A DNA stretch of 64,000 bases, from NCBI RefSeq assembly GCF_017562075.2, contig NC_054083.1, positions 29,173,558 to 29,237,557 of the forward strand, written 5' to 3'. The notes beneath the pieces were generated by a model. That model did not search any database, was not told the DNA's origin, and saw only the letters and a program-made list of their open reading frames with translations. Below are positions 12,399 to 25,400 of the stretch, one piece after another. This DNA is from Anopheles merus (lineage: Eukaryota > Arthropoda > Insecta > Diptera > Culicidae). The number at the start of each line of letters is the position of its first letter. The stretch's first letter is position 1. The position numbers and the translations under genes are program-made.

Positions 12399-14309
12399 TC
12401 TGGTGTGTTTTCTGTTACAATCCTTCGGGAATTAAATATTAGCGGACTAGCTTTGGGCACAGCAAGAAGTTGGGGATGTTTCCTCTGTTTGGATTTGGCT
12501 TACACTGTCCGCGCAACAAACATTTGCCCGATTCGCAGTTGACAACACACTGACACTTAACCGTTGTGCGTGCAACTAACACAATTAATTTTATGTGTAT
12601 TTTAGCTACAAATGGCTTTAACTTTGAGTTTTTGCAGAACAATTCAATTTTTTCGTTTATTCTTTTAGTATTGCATATCCGCTCAACACTAGCGTGAACG
12701 CAAATAGGTCATTTCGTGTGAGGACATTTGTTTGTGTTCGTACTCAGAAAGGTTAAGTTGAGTTTTGGCACATTCGCAGAACACAACGAACGGTTTGACG
12801 GGACCAAACATCTAAATAATGTTTTAAAAATAAGCTCCTGCTAATGATCACTCCAAACTAAGGATAAAAACAAGCAAACACAAGTTCTCAGCATCAGGTA
12901 CAATCGAAACACACAATCACAACAAAGAACGTGTCGAATATTCGAGATTTGCGACGAAATCAATCTGACAGTGACTATCTCGATTGCATACACCTTGACT
13001 ATTTCCCAACAATTCACAACAGCAACCAAAATGCAAATCAAGTCAAGCAAACAAACCTGAGAATGTTGAAAAATGGAGGACTTTTGATAACTTCATACTT
13101 AAGTACAGCATTGAAATTGATTAGTTTTCGTTAATTTCCTACGTTTGTAAATAAAATCGTGCTCCGTTTCTTCATCGATAAACCGTCGTTTTCATCGATT
13201 GAAAATCAAGGTTGATGTATGGATAGGACCTCCCCAATACTTCATTGGCTATTTGGGTAACATTTTTGTTTGTAGAAATTAACTTTTGAATGCTTATTAT
13301 GTCCACTAAAAATAAATTATTATATTTTTTGCCTAGCTTATGGATGTATCTTCAACTTTACCAAAATGTAAAGTTATTTATATTTCAATGTCATTATTCC
13401 GACGACCATCACGAGGCACGGTGTGCCTATGTGTGAGCTGCTGCTGCTGCGACTGCTGTAGTTCTCTCGCGAACGCTGCTGGTAAGCTCGAACGGCCATA
13501 TTTTCTTTCACTTCGGTTAAAAATAAAATGCCATTTCACGCGAATTCGTCGTAACGGGCGTGTGGAGTGGAGTGCGTAATTGTGCGAAGAAAGAAAGTGT
13601 CGTCGAGCTGCTCGGCAAGGGATTGCTAATTGCCGTACTCATCAGCGTGTAATAAACGTCGCCTTTTGTGGAGCAGCAGCAACAGCAGCAGACACGCCAG
13701 TTTCTCCTACTACTGTGTTAGCAGGTGATCGAAATCGTTGTAATTTCTCCGTGTTCGTTTGATACGTCACCGTCGTTGCAGTGTAATATTGGTGCACAAA
13801 GAAGTGTAAATTGCTTGATGGTGTAGAATCGTCGAATTATTTCCCATCGTACCTTGATGTTGCGGAAAACAGTTTCCCTACAAGTAAGAATGGGAGGGGG
13901 GAGGGGGCAGTGTGAGGTCGTCCCACAAAATGTCTTCCTTTGAATCGTGGTGCTGCATCGTGTTTTCCGTATGGTGGTGCTGATGACGATGACGACATGT
14001 TGGTGAGCAGCGCGCGATCGTGGTGTGAGGTGGATCGCCTTCCCTTGCGCTCTGCGTGTCGGTACGCTGTGCGTGCGTGCGCGGCAGTGTGTTGGTGCGG
14101 CTGTGCGTTCGCGTACGGTGTGTGCGTGCGCGTGGTGTATGTGGTATTGGTGGTGCAACGGGCATCGCGCAGTGTGTGTCGACGGGCAACCGTTGGCTGC
14201 GGCCCGTTTCAATCGCCTTAGCGTTTCGTTAGTGAGTGCATGCATGGCTGCTTTGGCTGCGCTGAGAACAAGAACCCGCAGTTGCATTTCGCCGTAGTAG
14301 AGCTTGTGT

Positions 14310-14375
<66 letters not shown>

Positions 14376-16659
14376 CTTTTTGGGAAAAAGGTTAATCTCT
14401 GTCCGTTTCAAATCGTTGATTCGTTGCGGCCTGTGGTGCTCTTTTGAAAGGATAAAAAGCAGCAGTAAGAAAGGGACCATTTTGTAGACAGCAGTTCCGA
14501 AAAAAAGCACAGGCAGTCGCTTCTCTGTCTTTTCTGGCTGTATGTGGTGTTGGTTAGTTGGTTGGTTGGGTGATGTAGCGTTTTTCTACGCCTTCTCAGA
14601 CTGGAGAGCTACGATGGGCTACGATGGTGTGTGCGAGAGGTGTGCTGGATGTGTAAGTCCACTGGGTGTACGCAGGAAGTGGAAGAAGCTGCAGTGGAAT
14701 GGGTCGCAACAGGGGAAGGAAATAAAAAATGCGTGCCTGTCGATACCACCACTTTCGGAATCAACCCCTCTCGGTCGGGGTTTGCACTGTGTGTGGGGTA
14801 GCCTCGGCTAGCGGAATGTGTGTGTAGAGCTCTACACCCCCCGTGTGTGTGTGTGTGCGTGTCTCTGTGTATATTGGTGCGAACCGAACCGTAGGGGTTG
14901 TGTGTTTTGTGTTCCGTGACTGTACCCAATTCCTTCGCGTATTCAGCAGTAGCAGCACCAGCAGCAGGACAGAGGTCCACACGAAAGACGGATGCAATCG
15001 CGCAAGGAAAGGAGTGTGCTTAAAGAGTGAAAAAGAGCGAGCGAGAGTAAAGGCAGAGGCGGACCACGGTTTATCCAAGTGTGTCGTTCGTAGCCGTGTT
15101 CCGTTCTTGAAGAGGGGCATTTATGGGGTGGTTTTTTGTACAATAATTTAAACCGTGTACATGACGTTGTGCAGTGCACACCTTCTCCCTCCTTTAGCAG
15201 AAAGCCCCGATGTGGGATGGTTTTATGCACAGGTCCAATTTTATGAAATCACCACACCTCGTCGAACAGTTTCGAGTCTCCCACACGCGTGCAGAAATAG
15301 TCAGATCATAAGTAATAAGTTTAAAAAAATGTGTGTCAAATATTTACCACCAGTTATTTAGTTTGGTTGGTGTGCACCAACCGTTTTATCGCCATTCCAG
15401 CGCGTTCCATCGGTCGTCGCCTGTAGTCGTTGAATCGGAAAAGGAAAAAAAAGGAAATGGCGTAGATAACTTTAATACGCCTCGGGTTCGGCAGGCACAT
15501 CTCGCTTAAAGACATTTCCGTACCGTCATCATCATCATGATGATAATCATCAGCGCAGGAAAAGGGATGGGATGCATATGCGTGTAACGTCTTGAGCATC
15601 GCGCACCACCACTACCACAAACAGTCGAAGAGAGTGTTGGCTGCTGTCTACTGCTGCTGCTGCTGCTACTGCTACTGCTGGTGTGAGCATTATCCTTGCG
15701 AAGGAACTGCTCTTTTGATATATATATATATATGTGTGTGTGTATGTGGTGTAGAGTCGGCTTGTTTGCTTGTGTGTTGCGGAGAGTGGGAAGGATATTT
15801 AGCGTAATTTAATCGTAGTTGGCTAGAAGGTTCGCTTCGGACAACATTTGCGTAGAGAAGAAAACAAAATCATCAGTGGTTTCGTTCGAAGCAGTTGTCC
15901 TCCTATATACACTTACGTTTGCTCTATACAACGTCTGTGTCTGGAATTGTGTCGTAAAAATAGTGGAAAAGCAATTATCATTATATCGTGGAAAAGTTGG
16001 ACCTACTAGTGACCACACGCTGATAAAACGGAAATATTGCAACATTACTTTAGCTTTTCTTTCTCTAGATTATATATTTATTGTAGCTTTGAATTTATTC
16101 CCCCTGTTTTAAAAACTCCGACACTAATGTGTATCTTTATTTGTGCGTTTTATTCCGCAGGATCGTTAGTGCTTTTATCGGCGCACCACTGTTAACTAGC
16201 ATTTTCCAGCATATTTGTGAAAAAAAAAAAACATTTTCATCGTAGCAGCCAGTTCGATATACACACAGAAGGAGGTGTGTTCCCCTTTCGTGGTGCCCGG
16301 CGGATAGAGACAACAGTGGCTAGCGAGCTAGTGCAATTGCAATTGTGCATTAGTGCGAAAGAGCGAAAGAGAGAGAGAGAAAGTGAAAAGTCTGAAACGG
16401 CCCTTATAAAAAAGAACGCGTCTGTGTGTGTGTGTGTTTCTGTATGTGCTTGTGTGTTCGGTCAGAGTGTAACTACTGTTCGAGACGGATCTTTTACCGT
16501 CTCTGGCAGCAGCAGCAGCCAAGTTAATACAATCGTTAACCGAACAGAGGTGCAGTGGACCAACAACACAACGTGGTGTGAGTGTGTGAATAGCTAGAAG
16601 TTGGCAGTCGTTGTAGTTGCTATCAGGTAGCGCAGCAGCACCAATCAATCCTCAGCACA
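12399..16659 (+). other. Eaf6 promoter and akirin 5' leader/promoter region
   Basis: No coding exon is recognisable. The first part (to about 13.3 kb) is AT-rich and presumably holds the Eaf6 promoter; paired ATCGAT-type sites near 13175-13200 resemble DREF-like elements. From about 13.4 kb the sequence becomes TGTG- and CG-rich. A donor at 13884 (GTAAGA) and an acceptor ending at 16160 (TATTCCGCAG) would define a 2.3 kb leader intron for akirin, with a second leader exon running into the akirin ATG. These sites are consensus-based guesses. Confidence 0.4.
14304..14373. repeat. (GT)n microsatellite
   Basis: About 70 bp of GT with one TATG interruption near the 5' end, within the putative akirin leader intron. 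Confidence 0.95.
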
Positions 16660-19600
16660 ATGGCGTGCGCAACGTTAAAACGTTCGCTGGACTGGGAAAG
16701 CCTCAACCAGCGGCCGACAAAGCGGCGAAGATGTCACCCGTTCGGCAGCCCCAGCCAGACCGCGTCTGCCTCCTCCTCCTCCGCTTCCCCGTCCGGCTCA
16801 TCCTCTACATCCGTTGCAGCGGCCGCTGCCGCCGCGTCGATGCGCGTCATGGAACCGAAACCGTCGCCTTTTGCAGAAGCCACCTGTTCCAAGCTAACAC
16901 CAGGTGAGTGAATGAGAGGGAGAGCGATAGAGCGTGAAAGGGTAAGGATAGGGAAGGGAACTTTCAACAGGGAAGAAGAAGGGTTGTTTTCTTCTTTTTA
17001 GTCGAATTCATCAACGGGTGCAGAACCCTTCAAAAATGGACACTTATGTGTATGGTGGTCTACACGGGAAGGTTAAAAAAACGAATTTCCTATACTGGCT
17101 AAAAGGAACAGGAGGCGGCAACGGGCAGCATGAAGGGACGATACCTGAGCAGTGGAGAGCAGCACGGCACAAAATAATAATTGCATTACCTTTAACAAGA
17201 CCCGACAGGAGGCGGGCAAACCTTTTATACACTCCAAACGGGGACGCATGGACCGAGCCATGTAATATTAGCTATAAAGTTAGTCATGGAGCAAAACAAA
17301 AAAAAAACAAGGGCCCCATTGGGTCGTTGAGAGGTCCTGATGGGAATTTCTCACGACTTTTCCATCAATTAGAGTTTTTGCTTTCTTCGTTTTCTCATGC
17401 GACAAAACTCCCTTTTCACCGCACAATGGGCATTTGCCGGGAAGAAATTCAAAAAATCAACTTTGTAATAGCGCATTTCCAAATAATAGGTTTTAATACT
17501 AAGGATTAAACTAAGAAAAATACCAAATATGAGCTCTTTATCTTTTCTGGTTCTCTAGAAAAGACCTTTCAAAGTCGAGATTTGTTAAAAAAACGCAGAA
17601 AAATCTTCACTTTTTTGGAAAACTTTGAACCTTTGTAACTTTTTCAAATATAAACCGATTTTGATAAGTTTAGACATTTCAAAAAGGATATTTAGTCAGC
17701 TTTAAAAATACATTAAAGATTTTGAGTTAGGTTAATTTTATGCAAAAATAAACGATAATAACTGAAGAAACTTCAGAAAAAATTTCATCATTTTAATTTT
17801 TGACATGATGCCATTATTGAAGTGGCGTAGAGTGGCGTTGTCTCATATATGTCACATAATAGTGTAATATATATACTATCAATCTGTGAAGAAATATTCT
17901 GCGAAAGTTTGCGAACGCGAATTTTATTGAAGTTTTTTCACATCAACTTTTTCTAAAAACAGACACATGCGCAACTAGGCGGCTCCATAGGAGCCTAGTG
18001 TAGCGTATTTAGTGTATTCTACAAAACTATATTCTACGTGATTTTAATTTCCATTACGAAGCTGTGTATCTTAGTTTCAGCTCATGTACTTATCTAATAG
18101 GTAAATTTCTATTCTATCCTAACTTTATTATTAAATATAATGAAGCAAATTAGAATCAAATAACTTTTGGTCCTACTCCAGATTATAGACGGATGTAAGG
18201 AAAATAATTCTGAAATTATACTCATAACAGGAAAACGTTATGATAGCACCAGCATCTATTGGCGCTTTGGGAGAAGAAACTCCCAAAAGTCATGACAAAC
18301 TAAATATAAGGATATAGGGGAGTATGCTACAAAGAATATTTTGCAAGAAAGAAAATGCATCCAGAAGGACATTTTGTATAATGAGCTGTATTCCTCTGAT
18401 TCGTTAACCAATTCAATATCAGTAGCTACACGCACTAAAACAAAGACAGAGTTTAACTTTACTAATGAAGTAAATACTTTGTTTGTAGCTATCGTTGACC
18501 TCTGATTTTTTCGGATAGTTGTAAAACCAAGAACATACAATGTTTAGTTTTATTACCCCTTCTGAAGGCAGTACAGGACTTGGAAAAGTATAGGATGAAT
18601 ATTCAAAGACTAACAATATGAGCTGCTTTTCATGACGAATTTGGGAACTACTTTATTTCAATGTACCTGCTCTACCGAATTATTTAAATGCCTTTATTCA
18701 TGTCTCTAGAAATGTGAATAAGACGTCAGAAGCTTGTAATAGCATCCACCTAAGTTGTGTATGTAAAATTTTAATATTTGTACTACCTGTGAGTAAAAGT
18801 GATGAAAATTAGCTACAATTGTCCTATACAAAACAGAAAATATTATCTTATTCAAAATTATTATGTTTTGTTCATATATTATAAAACATTACAGTATATT
18901 TTAATATGGTTTATACTATTAGAAACAACAAATACAAGAAAAAACACACACAAAATTAATAAAATTAATCAAAGGTCCCTTAAAACACTATTTTATGTAG
19001 CGCCACCTGGTGGTATGGATGCGAACTACATATAAAATGTTATTTACTATCTTAACTCTTTACTACAAACGATAAAAACATACAATTTCTGCAAAAATAA
19101 TTTTATCCCGAAATTTGTTCTAAACTGCCCATTGTGCACCGATGCGCGCATTGTGGTCCGTCCACTGCGCTAAAGCAATCGAACACAACGAAAACCGATG
19201 TTATTTGGTACACACCGCATGTAGTCACCATATGTCAATCCCTCCCCGGTCCGATCGTGTGTTTCGTTCTACTTGAATCCCTACAGGGAGCATAAGCACA
19301 CATACAGGAGGAGTGGGGTTCTGACTAGTGGTGGTAGCTCGGATTCGAACCTACCCTGTACCGATTCCGTTTTCGTAATCAATTCCGGAGCCGATTCCAG
19401 AGTTGAATCCGGAATCGTTTCCGGAATCAGAATAGGTTCCGTAATCAGAATCGAATCCGGAATCGGAATCGACCTGAGAATGGCAATTTGTTCCGATAAC
19501 AGAATCAGAATTGACTCCAGAATTGCAATCAGCTCCGGAATGAGAATCAGTTTTTAATTGAAATAAGAAGTATAAGTATTGAAATAAGAAATAAGCTTCA

Positions 19601-22378
19601 GTAGCGAAATCAGTCCGGGAATCTCCATGAGAATGAATTGTTTACAAGTAACTACAATTTTGATTCTTTGCGGCAATCAGTACGTAGTATCATTGGATCC
19701 AAACTTCTCTTCTTATGGAGATGCTGAAAACGACTCGATGCCAATCCCGATTCCATAGCCGATTTTGACTCGAGCCGATTCCGATTCCGGAGCCAATTCC
19801 GGAGCTGATTCCGATCCCGAAGCCGATTCAGGAACTAATTCTGGAAACTAATTCTGGACCTGCTATCCGGAATCGATTCCAGAAAACTTCGCAGGTAGCC
19901 GGAATTGATTCCGAAGAAAACTTCATTTTTCCCATCACTAGTTCTGACCCCAATGGAATAGTTACTGGTATTACTGCGTCCAGTGCTAGCAGAAGGGGAA
20001 AAAGCAGTGTTTTGTAAGTGTGTGTGTGTCCTAAAGAGGATGGATGGTGGGCAGTGGGCATAACATGCAACCGGAGAATGCTTATCAAAAACTGCACTTT
20101 CTTCTGCTCCGCTTGTTTCGCTTCCTTTTTTCCCTCTCCTTGTCAATTTCCTGTATTTTGTGAGTGTGTGATCGTAATGCATTATACACACGTACCCAAT
20201 GGGATAGAGAGGAGCGAAAAAAATGTGTTGTAGAAAATCACCCGACTATATATCTTCTTAAGTTTCCCCGAGCGATGGTTGGCTTGCCTAAAAGGCAATC
20301 CTTTTTTTCTGGAGGAACCGGGTGAGAGTTACTGCTGGAAAACACACAACCCTCGAGTGGTTGTTTTTTCATTCACACACTCAGCATAATTTGTTGCAGT
20401 TTTAAACGATTTTACATTTATTGGTATTGAGCTTGCGGGGACTGTAGCAAAGAATACAAGCATAAATGTTGCATCCACTGTTCTACGTTGTTGGAATTGT
20501 TTTGCTGATTTTCCATGGGTTTGGTCTGCCGCCGGTTCCATTCGACGGAAGGGTATGCGTTTGTTGCAAGGGGTGAGAATTATCCTTGCGTCATCGTCAG
20601 CGCTGCGTTGTACATAGTATAATGCGTGTGTCCCGTGTGTATACTGCTCGTACAAACGTCGTTACTATCTGCTGCTGGTGCACGTCCAGTCCGGGGGGCG
20701 TAAATGTAATAAAACTGGCACGCAGATAGAGATAGATCACATTTGCGTGAAATGAAACGCGTTTAATGGATATACCGACCCGGGGAATTTATTTTATTTT
20801 GGTGTGGATCACACGAGAAACACCGAGAGAGGAGCAAGCAATGTGTTTTAATGGAAAATGTTAGTACTTTTCACTAAGTAAGAGAAATTTATTTTTACCA
20901 TACTTGCGAGAAAGGTTTAAGGTTTCCTCTGGTGGCCGGCTGGTGTTGTGGTAACACGATCATTTGAAGCTAAATAATGCAATTTCCTGACGAACACGGC
21001 GCCACATCACCCAATCCCACCCACAGTAGTATTGTTTTTTTGTCTCGTGGGAGTCGTTAAGGTAAAAGGATATTTGCCCGTATATGTGACTGTGTGTGCG
21101 TGTGGTGGTGTGTCTGTGTCTATATATATACATAGAGGCAAGGCCCTAAAGCAAACTTTTTATTACCACAGCTCATGTCCATGTTGCGTCCATCCTTGCG
21201 CCGTGAATAGATATTAGTTCCCACCGGAGGCTCTCGCGTCTGCACGCGCACACCAAACCAGCCCGACTGTCTTTTATTAAAATGTGTCCTCCTTTTGTTC
21301 GATTTTCCTCGAACACACGCCATGGTGTGTGCCATCTCTCTCTCTCTCTATTTCTCGCTCTCACTCTGCTTCTTGTATTCGAGACATAATGCAATGCAAC
21401 TGCAGCAGAATGTATGAGTACATATCATATATAGTCGGGCGTTTAAAATGGTGTCCGATAGTAGTGTTTCTGTGTTTTGTTACATTTGGAAAGGGAAAGG
21501 GAGGGTACGGAGCCCTACAAAAAATGCAAATAGGGCTCGATTGAAATGATTCGCGCTGTAAAATATATGTGTATGTTAAATGGTGGCGTAAACTATGATG
21601 TATACAATATAAGAAAATTTATTGTAAATGTATGTTGAACAATTGTATTGTGCTGTGATTGTATTATTGATTTTCGCTTTTTCCTTTCCTTCGCAGAAAA
21701 AATGGCACAAAATATCACGGAGGAAATCAAAAGACTGCACCGCAGGAAGCAACTCACCTTCAACAGCCACAACTTCGAACGCATGCAGGACTCGGAATCG
21801 AGCGGCTCCGAAATGGGCCCGGACAGCCCCCGCCGACCAGACAGCCCACCTAGCATGGTAAAAAATCCGGAAAAAGCCCTGTTCACCTTCAAGCAGGTAG
21901 GTATTTGCGGCAGCTGCGACTGTTTGTTTGGTCTAAAAAAACCATACAGTACACCCAAACTCTCCTCCTCAATTGTGTCGAAAATGGTATCGGAAAGGTG
22001 CAGGGGATCGTACTGAGTATGCTGGATCGAATTAAAAAAAAAGTCTTTTCCCTTCTTTTACAATTTCTTTTCGCCTGTCCTTCACACAACCATTCAATTA
22101 TTAAAAAAAAATCCCATTCTTAAAGGTGCAAATGATCTGTGAACGTATGCTGAAAGAACGAGAGGATGCCTTGCGGGAGCAGTATGATGCCGTGCTGACC
22201 ACTAAACTAGCCGAACAATATGATGCATTTGTGAAGTTCACATACGACCAAATACAGAGACGTTACGAAGCAGCGCCAAGTTGTAAGTATCCCAAACAAC
22301 AATCCCGTTTTTTAGTTGCGTAGCCCCATATCCCCTATGTTAACGGTTTGCTATCTTTTTCTTACAGACCTCTCCTAA
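16660..22378 (+). CDS. akirin: Akirin, nuclear cofactor of NF-kB and chromatin remodelling
   Basis: Coding exons: 16660-16903, 21697-21896, 22126-22282 and 22368-22378, predicting 203 aa, close to the usual 190-205. The N-terminus MACATLKRSLDW and the nuclear localisation signal RPTKRRRC (about residues 18-25) are hallmark akirin features. The middle is Ser/Ala-rich. The C-terminal half (ICERMLKEREDALREQYD, then FVKFTYDQIQRRY) is helical, and the protein ends in SYLS as in other akirins, the last three residues coming from an 11-nt terminal coding exon. In flies akirin links Relish and Twist to the Brahma remodelling complex and is needed for the Imd immune response. The 4.8 kb first coding intron contains a transposable element. 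Identification is by conserved sequence; function is from the family. Confidence 0.96.
19318..19325. repeat. Left 8-bp target-site duplication (GTTCTGAC)
   Basis: GTTCTGAC directly precedes the TAGTGGTGG end of the element and is repeated exactly after its other end at 19941-19948. Eight bases is the duplication size of hAT transposons. Confidence 0.85.
19326..19940 (+). mobile_element. hAT-like non-autonomous element, copy 1 (akirin intron)
   Basis: A 615 bp element bounded by short imperfect terminal inverted repeats (TAGTGGTGG at the left; CCCATCACTA, reading TAGTGATGGG inward, at the right) and flanked by perfect 8-bp duplications. The interior has two blocks of tandem, imperfect GGAATC/GATTCC palindromes separated by a unique core of about 150 bp that includes a conserved CATTGGATCC. 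No transposase is present, so it would need one in trans. It matches the copies at 26740 and 62858. The Ser/Asp/Ile-rich reading frames through it are artefacts of the repeat. Confidence 0.85.
19941..19948. repeat. Right 8-bp target-site duplication (GTTCTGAC)
   Basis: Exact repeat of 19318-19325. The perfect match suggests a fairly recent insertion. Confidence 0.85.
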
Positions 22379-22480
22379 TCAGGGATGTTATGGAAAATAT
22401 GAGATGCGAAAGCATACCAGAGAACACGAGAACAGAGAGTGAAGAAGAAGAGAAAAAGAAACAGATACTAAAACATTAAT

Positions 22481-22486
22481 AATAAA
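22481..22486 (+). terminator. Proximal poly(A) signal, akirin
   Basis: AATAAA about 100 bp after the akirin stop codon, which would give a short 3' UTR isoform. Confidence 0.5.
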
Positions 22487-25400
22487 GTAGATGCATACAC
22501 GTACACGCCCACATTGCACAACCACAATGCTACCGAAGCAGAAGTTATGTGCGTGGGATTATACTAGCATAAGGTAACAGCAGCTCTTCAGCAGCAGCAT
22601 CTTCATGCTACAAAAAGGCGCCAGGGCAAGCAGATGATGATGATATCCTGAACAGAAACCGAATCTGCAATCGTCGTTAGCAGCGCGAAGCGACAAAACA
22701 AGAAAAGAAAATGAACGCATCTCAATCACTACAAAACAAGTAAGAAATTCCTCCAACAAAATGGTTCACTAGAGAAGCAAGCAACTCAAGGGTGGTGGAT
22801 GCCGAGGGGAGGGCGAGGCATGAAACTTGGCCTCACGAAACTCACGGATGTTGTTGGCTCCGCTGCAGGATGTCGTACTGGAAGGACGAACTTCTATATC
22901 CTAAACGCATCCTAAATGCCAAGCGAATTAATCAGCGTAAATCGTGTAGCTTTTTCACCTAGCGGGAGAGAATGATATGCGTGATTTGCAGGTTTTTGTT
23001 TGCTGCTTCCTGTGCGGAACATGTTTTACATTTCTCTCATATTTTTCATTTAAGTTCTTTTTTTTGTACGTATTGCAATCGATTCTTTCTCTCGTGTGTA
23101 TGTGTGTGTGTGCTGCCTTACGCAAAAGTGAAAAGCGATAGATGGGTGGGTTACAGAGAAGAAGGAACACTGTTGCAATTAGCTCTTGAAATTTGCTGTC
23201 ATTAAAATGAACGGGAAAATACGTTGCAAAAAGGGTAATGTTGCTTCAATTAATTCCTATCACTTTGTTTATTTGATAACATTTCTGCTGGTTGTAGTTT
23301 TTCTTTGCTATGAAGCGAATAGGTTTTTTTTTATACTTCAGTTATTGGTTTTCCTGTTTTTCGGCTTGTCTATCATCCGGCAAGTAGTTGATTTGGTGTG
23401 AACCTTGTTTTCTGTCCGCTCTTGATATGTTTTAAAGCAATTTGTTGAAAATCCAACCTTAGGCAGTAATTTAGTTCAATTTTCGGTTGAAACTTTTTTC
23501 TTATTATTATTTTTTTGCTATAATCGTCTGTTACACTCTCGTCTAGAGCAATAATCGCTACGGAGCGATGAAAGCATTCTCAATAATTTATTAAGTAAGC
23601 AACCATACTCTGTCGCGGACGCGCAATCGTGTGTTCTACAATCAGCTTAAAAATGCCTTTCTTCACATTGTTCATCCTAACGGAGACGTAGGTTCTGCCC
23701 GGCTGGTTGGTAGAGAAAATGATACTTTCATACGGTTAAGCTTAGCACGTAAGACGGGGGTGCGTGCACGCCCGCTTCTCTACGATCCTACACGGTTGAT
23801 GGTAAAATGGAGTGTTTGGCAAATGTTTTCTTTTATTTTGATTATCGGATAGGATTTAGGATTAGTTGTGTCTAAAATTAAAGCTTAGGTCATAGTAAAA
23901 TCTAATTTCTACGCATAAAAGTTGGCAAAAGTCATGGGGAGGAATGCGAAGGAGATTGTTCAACCAATAATTTAATCTTTCTTCGTTTCTTTAATGGTGT
24001 TGGAATATTCCAGCCTTTCTCTTCTATTGGAGAAACAGGTTGCTATATTCGGACCCGCTAAGCAGCACACTGCTGATCGATGTCTTTTGTCTGCTCGTGC
24101 CAGTCGGCACAGTGATCGGGCTCGGTTAGGAAATGTGCGACTACTACCAATTTTGTCATCTAACCGTACAGTTTTTGGTACTTTTTTTGGCTGTCATCAA
24201 TGCAGTAACAGCAGAGGGATCGTCATGTGCGAAGAAATGACACAACAAGTAAGCATAACTAAGGGAAACTTCAACTTACACACATAAGGAGGAGGAGGAG
24301 GGAAAAATCCGTATAGTACGCTAAGTAAGAGAGAATACACAACAACGTTAACTGATAAGTCGTTTATATACACGAATATATGTTTTATATAAAAGAGAAA
24401 AAAAGTGAAACACGCACGCAGCGAGTAAAAGAAGGAAGACAAGGTGAGAGTAGTCGGAAGTTAGTTGAATAAGTCAGCAAAAGTTGTAAAGCAGAGTAAA
24501 GAAGAGAATGATTGCATGAAAAAATGAGCTAAACTGAACTGAGAAAACTAAAAAAAAAAAGAAGAAAAGAAGTGTTTAGGGACAAACCCGTATCGAAATC
24601 TATACCGAAACCCTTATTCATAAAAGGCAGAACTTAAGTACAGCAAACAGCAGCAGCAGCAGAAGCAGCAGCAATTCATATACTATTACCTACTATTGCA
24701 AACTACTATTGCTAATTACTATTAACTATTACTACTGCTACTACAACTATTGCTAGGGTGTACACTTGCCGTGAAGTGCATTTTTTGCCTGGCAGGAGTA
24801 TTGCGCATAGCATTTCCTTTTCCACCCTTTTGTTTTTCGAAAGTAACCAAACACTCTGAATTATTTTGATTTTATTTTCTTATTTTATACCTTTTTTTCT
24901 CCGAGAAGATCGTAAAAATTTAGCATGCATCGCAACAAAAAAAAAAGCATCCAATTGATTTAAATACAAATTTCCCTTACCAAGTCGCTTGTGCAGATGC
25001 AGTTGTGTTAGGAGAGAGAAGAAAACAAAATCGCAATAACACACCCCAAAACCACACCCCATTTAAATGAACGAGGAAACATTAATCAACAATCAATAGT
25101 AAATCCGGAAGGCGTGAGAGGATAAGTGCAACAAGATTAAAACACCACTATACAAACCGAACAACAGGAACATATAATAGGCATAAACGAAACTATCGAA
25201 TAGCAAAAAGAATTGGAATGGTGGAAGGAGGAGGAGAAAGTGGATGTGTAGTTCGTGTGCTGCTGCTACACTTCCGGGAGGAAGAATTCTGACGATGGCG
25301 ACTAAATTTGAGTAGGCCAAACGCTCTGGGTAGGGGTGATGCGGTGCGGTGCGCTGCGTGCTTGGCGGAGGGATGATATCAAAGATGTAGCATAACAAAG

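Larger units (their letters stand above)
16904..21696 (+). other. Akirin intron 1
   Basis: A large intron between GTGAGTG and TTCGCAG. Its 17.5-19.1 kb part is strikingly AT-rich compared with its surroundings and may be old transposon debris, but I recognise no protein remnant. A short hairpin with GGCTCC/GGAGCC arms lies near 17976. A complete hAT-like element occupies 19326-19940. The rest holds only microsatellite-like tracts. Confidence 0.75.

Noticed and set aside
12931..13134. 67-codon frame between Eaf6 and akirin
   Set aside because: Short, AT-rich, and not resembling any family; expected by chance.
17018..17509. 163-codon frame in akirin intron 1
   Set aside because: No conserved motif, mixed composition, located in an intron and running into AT-rich debris.
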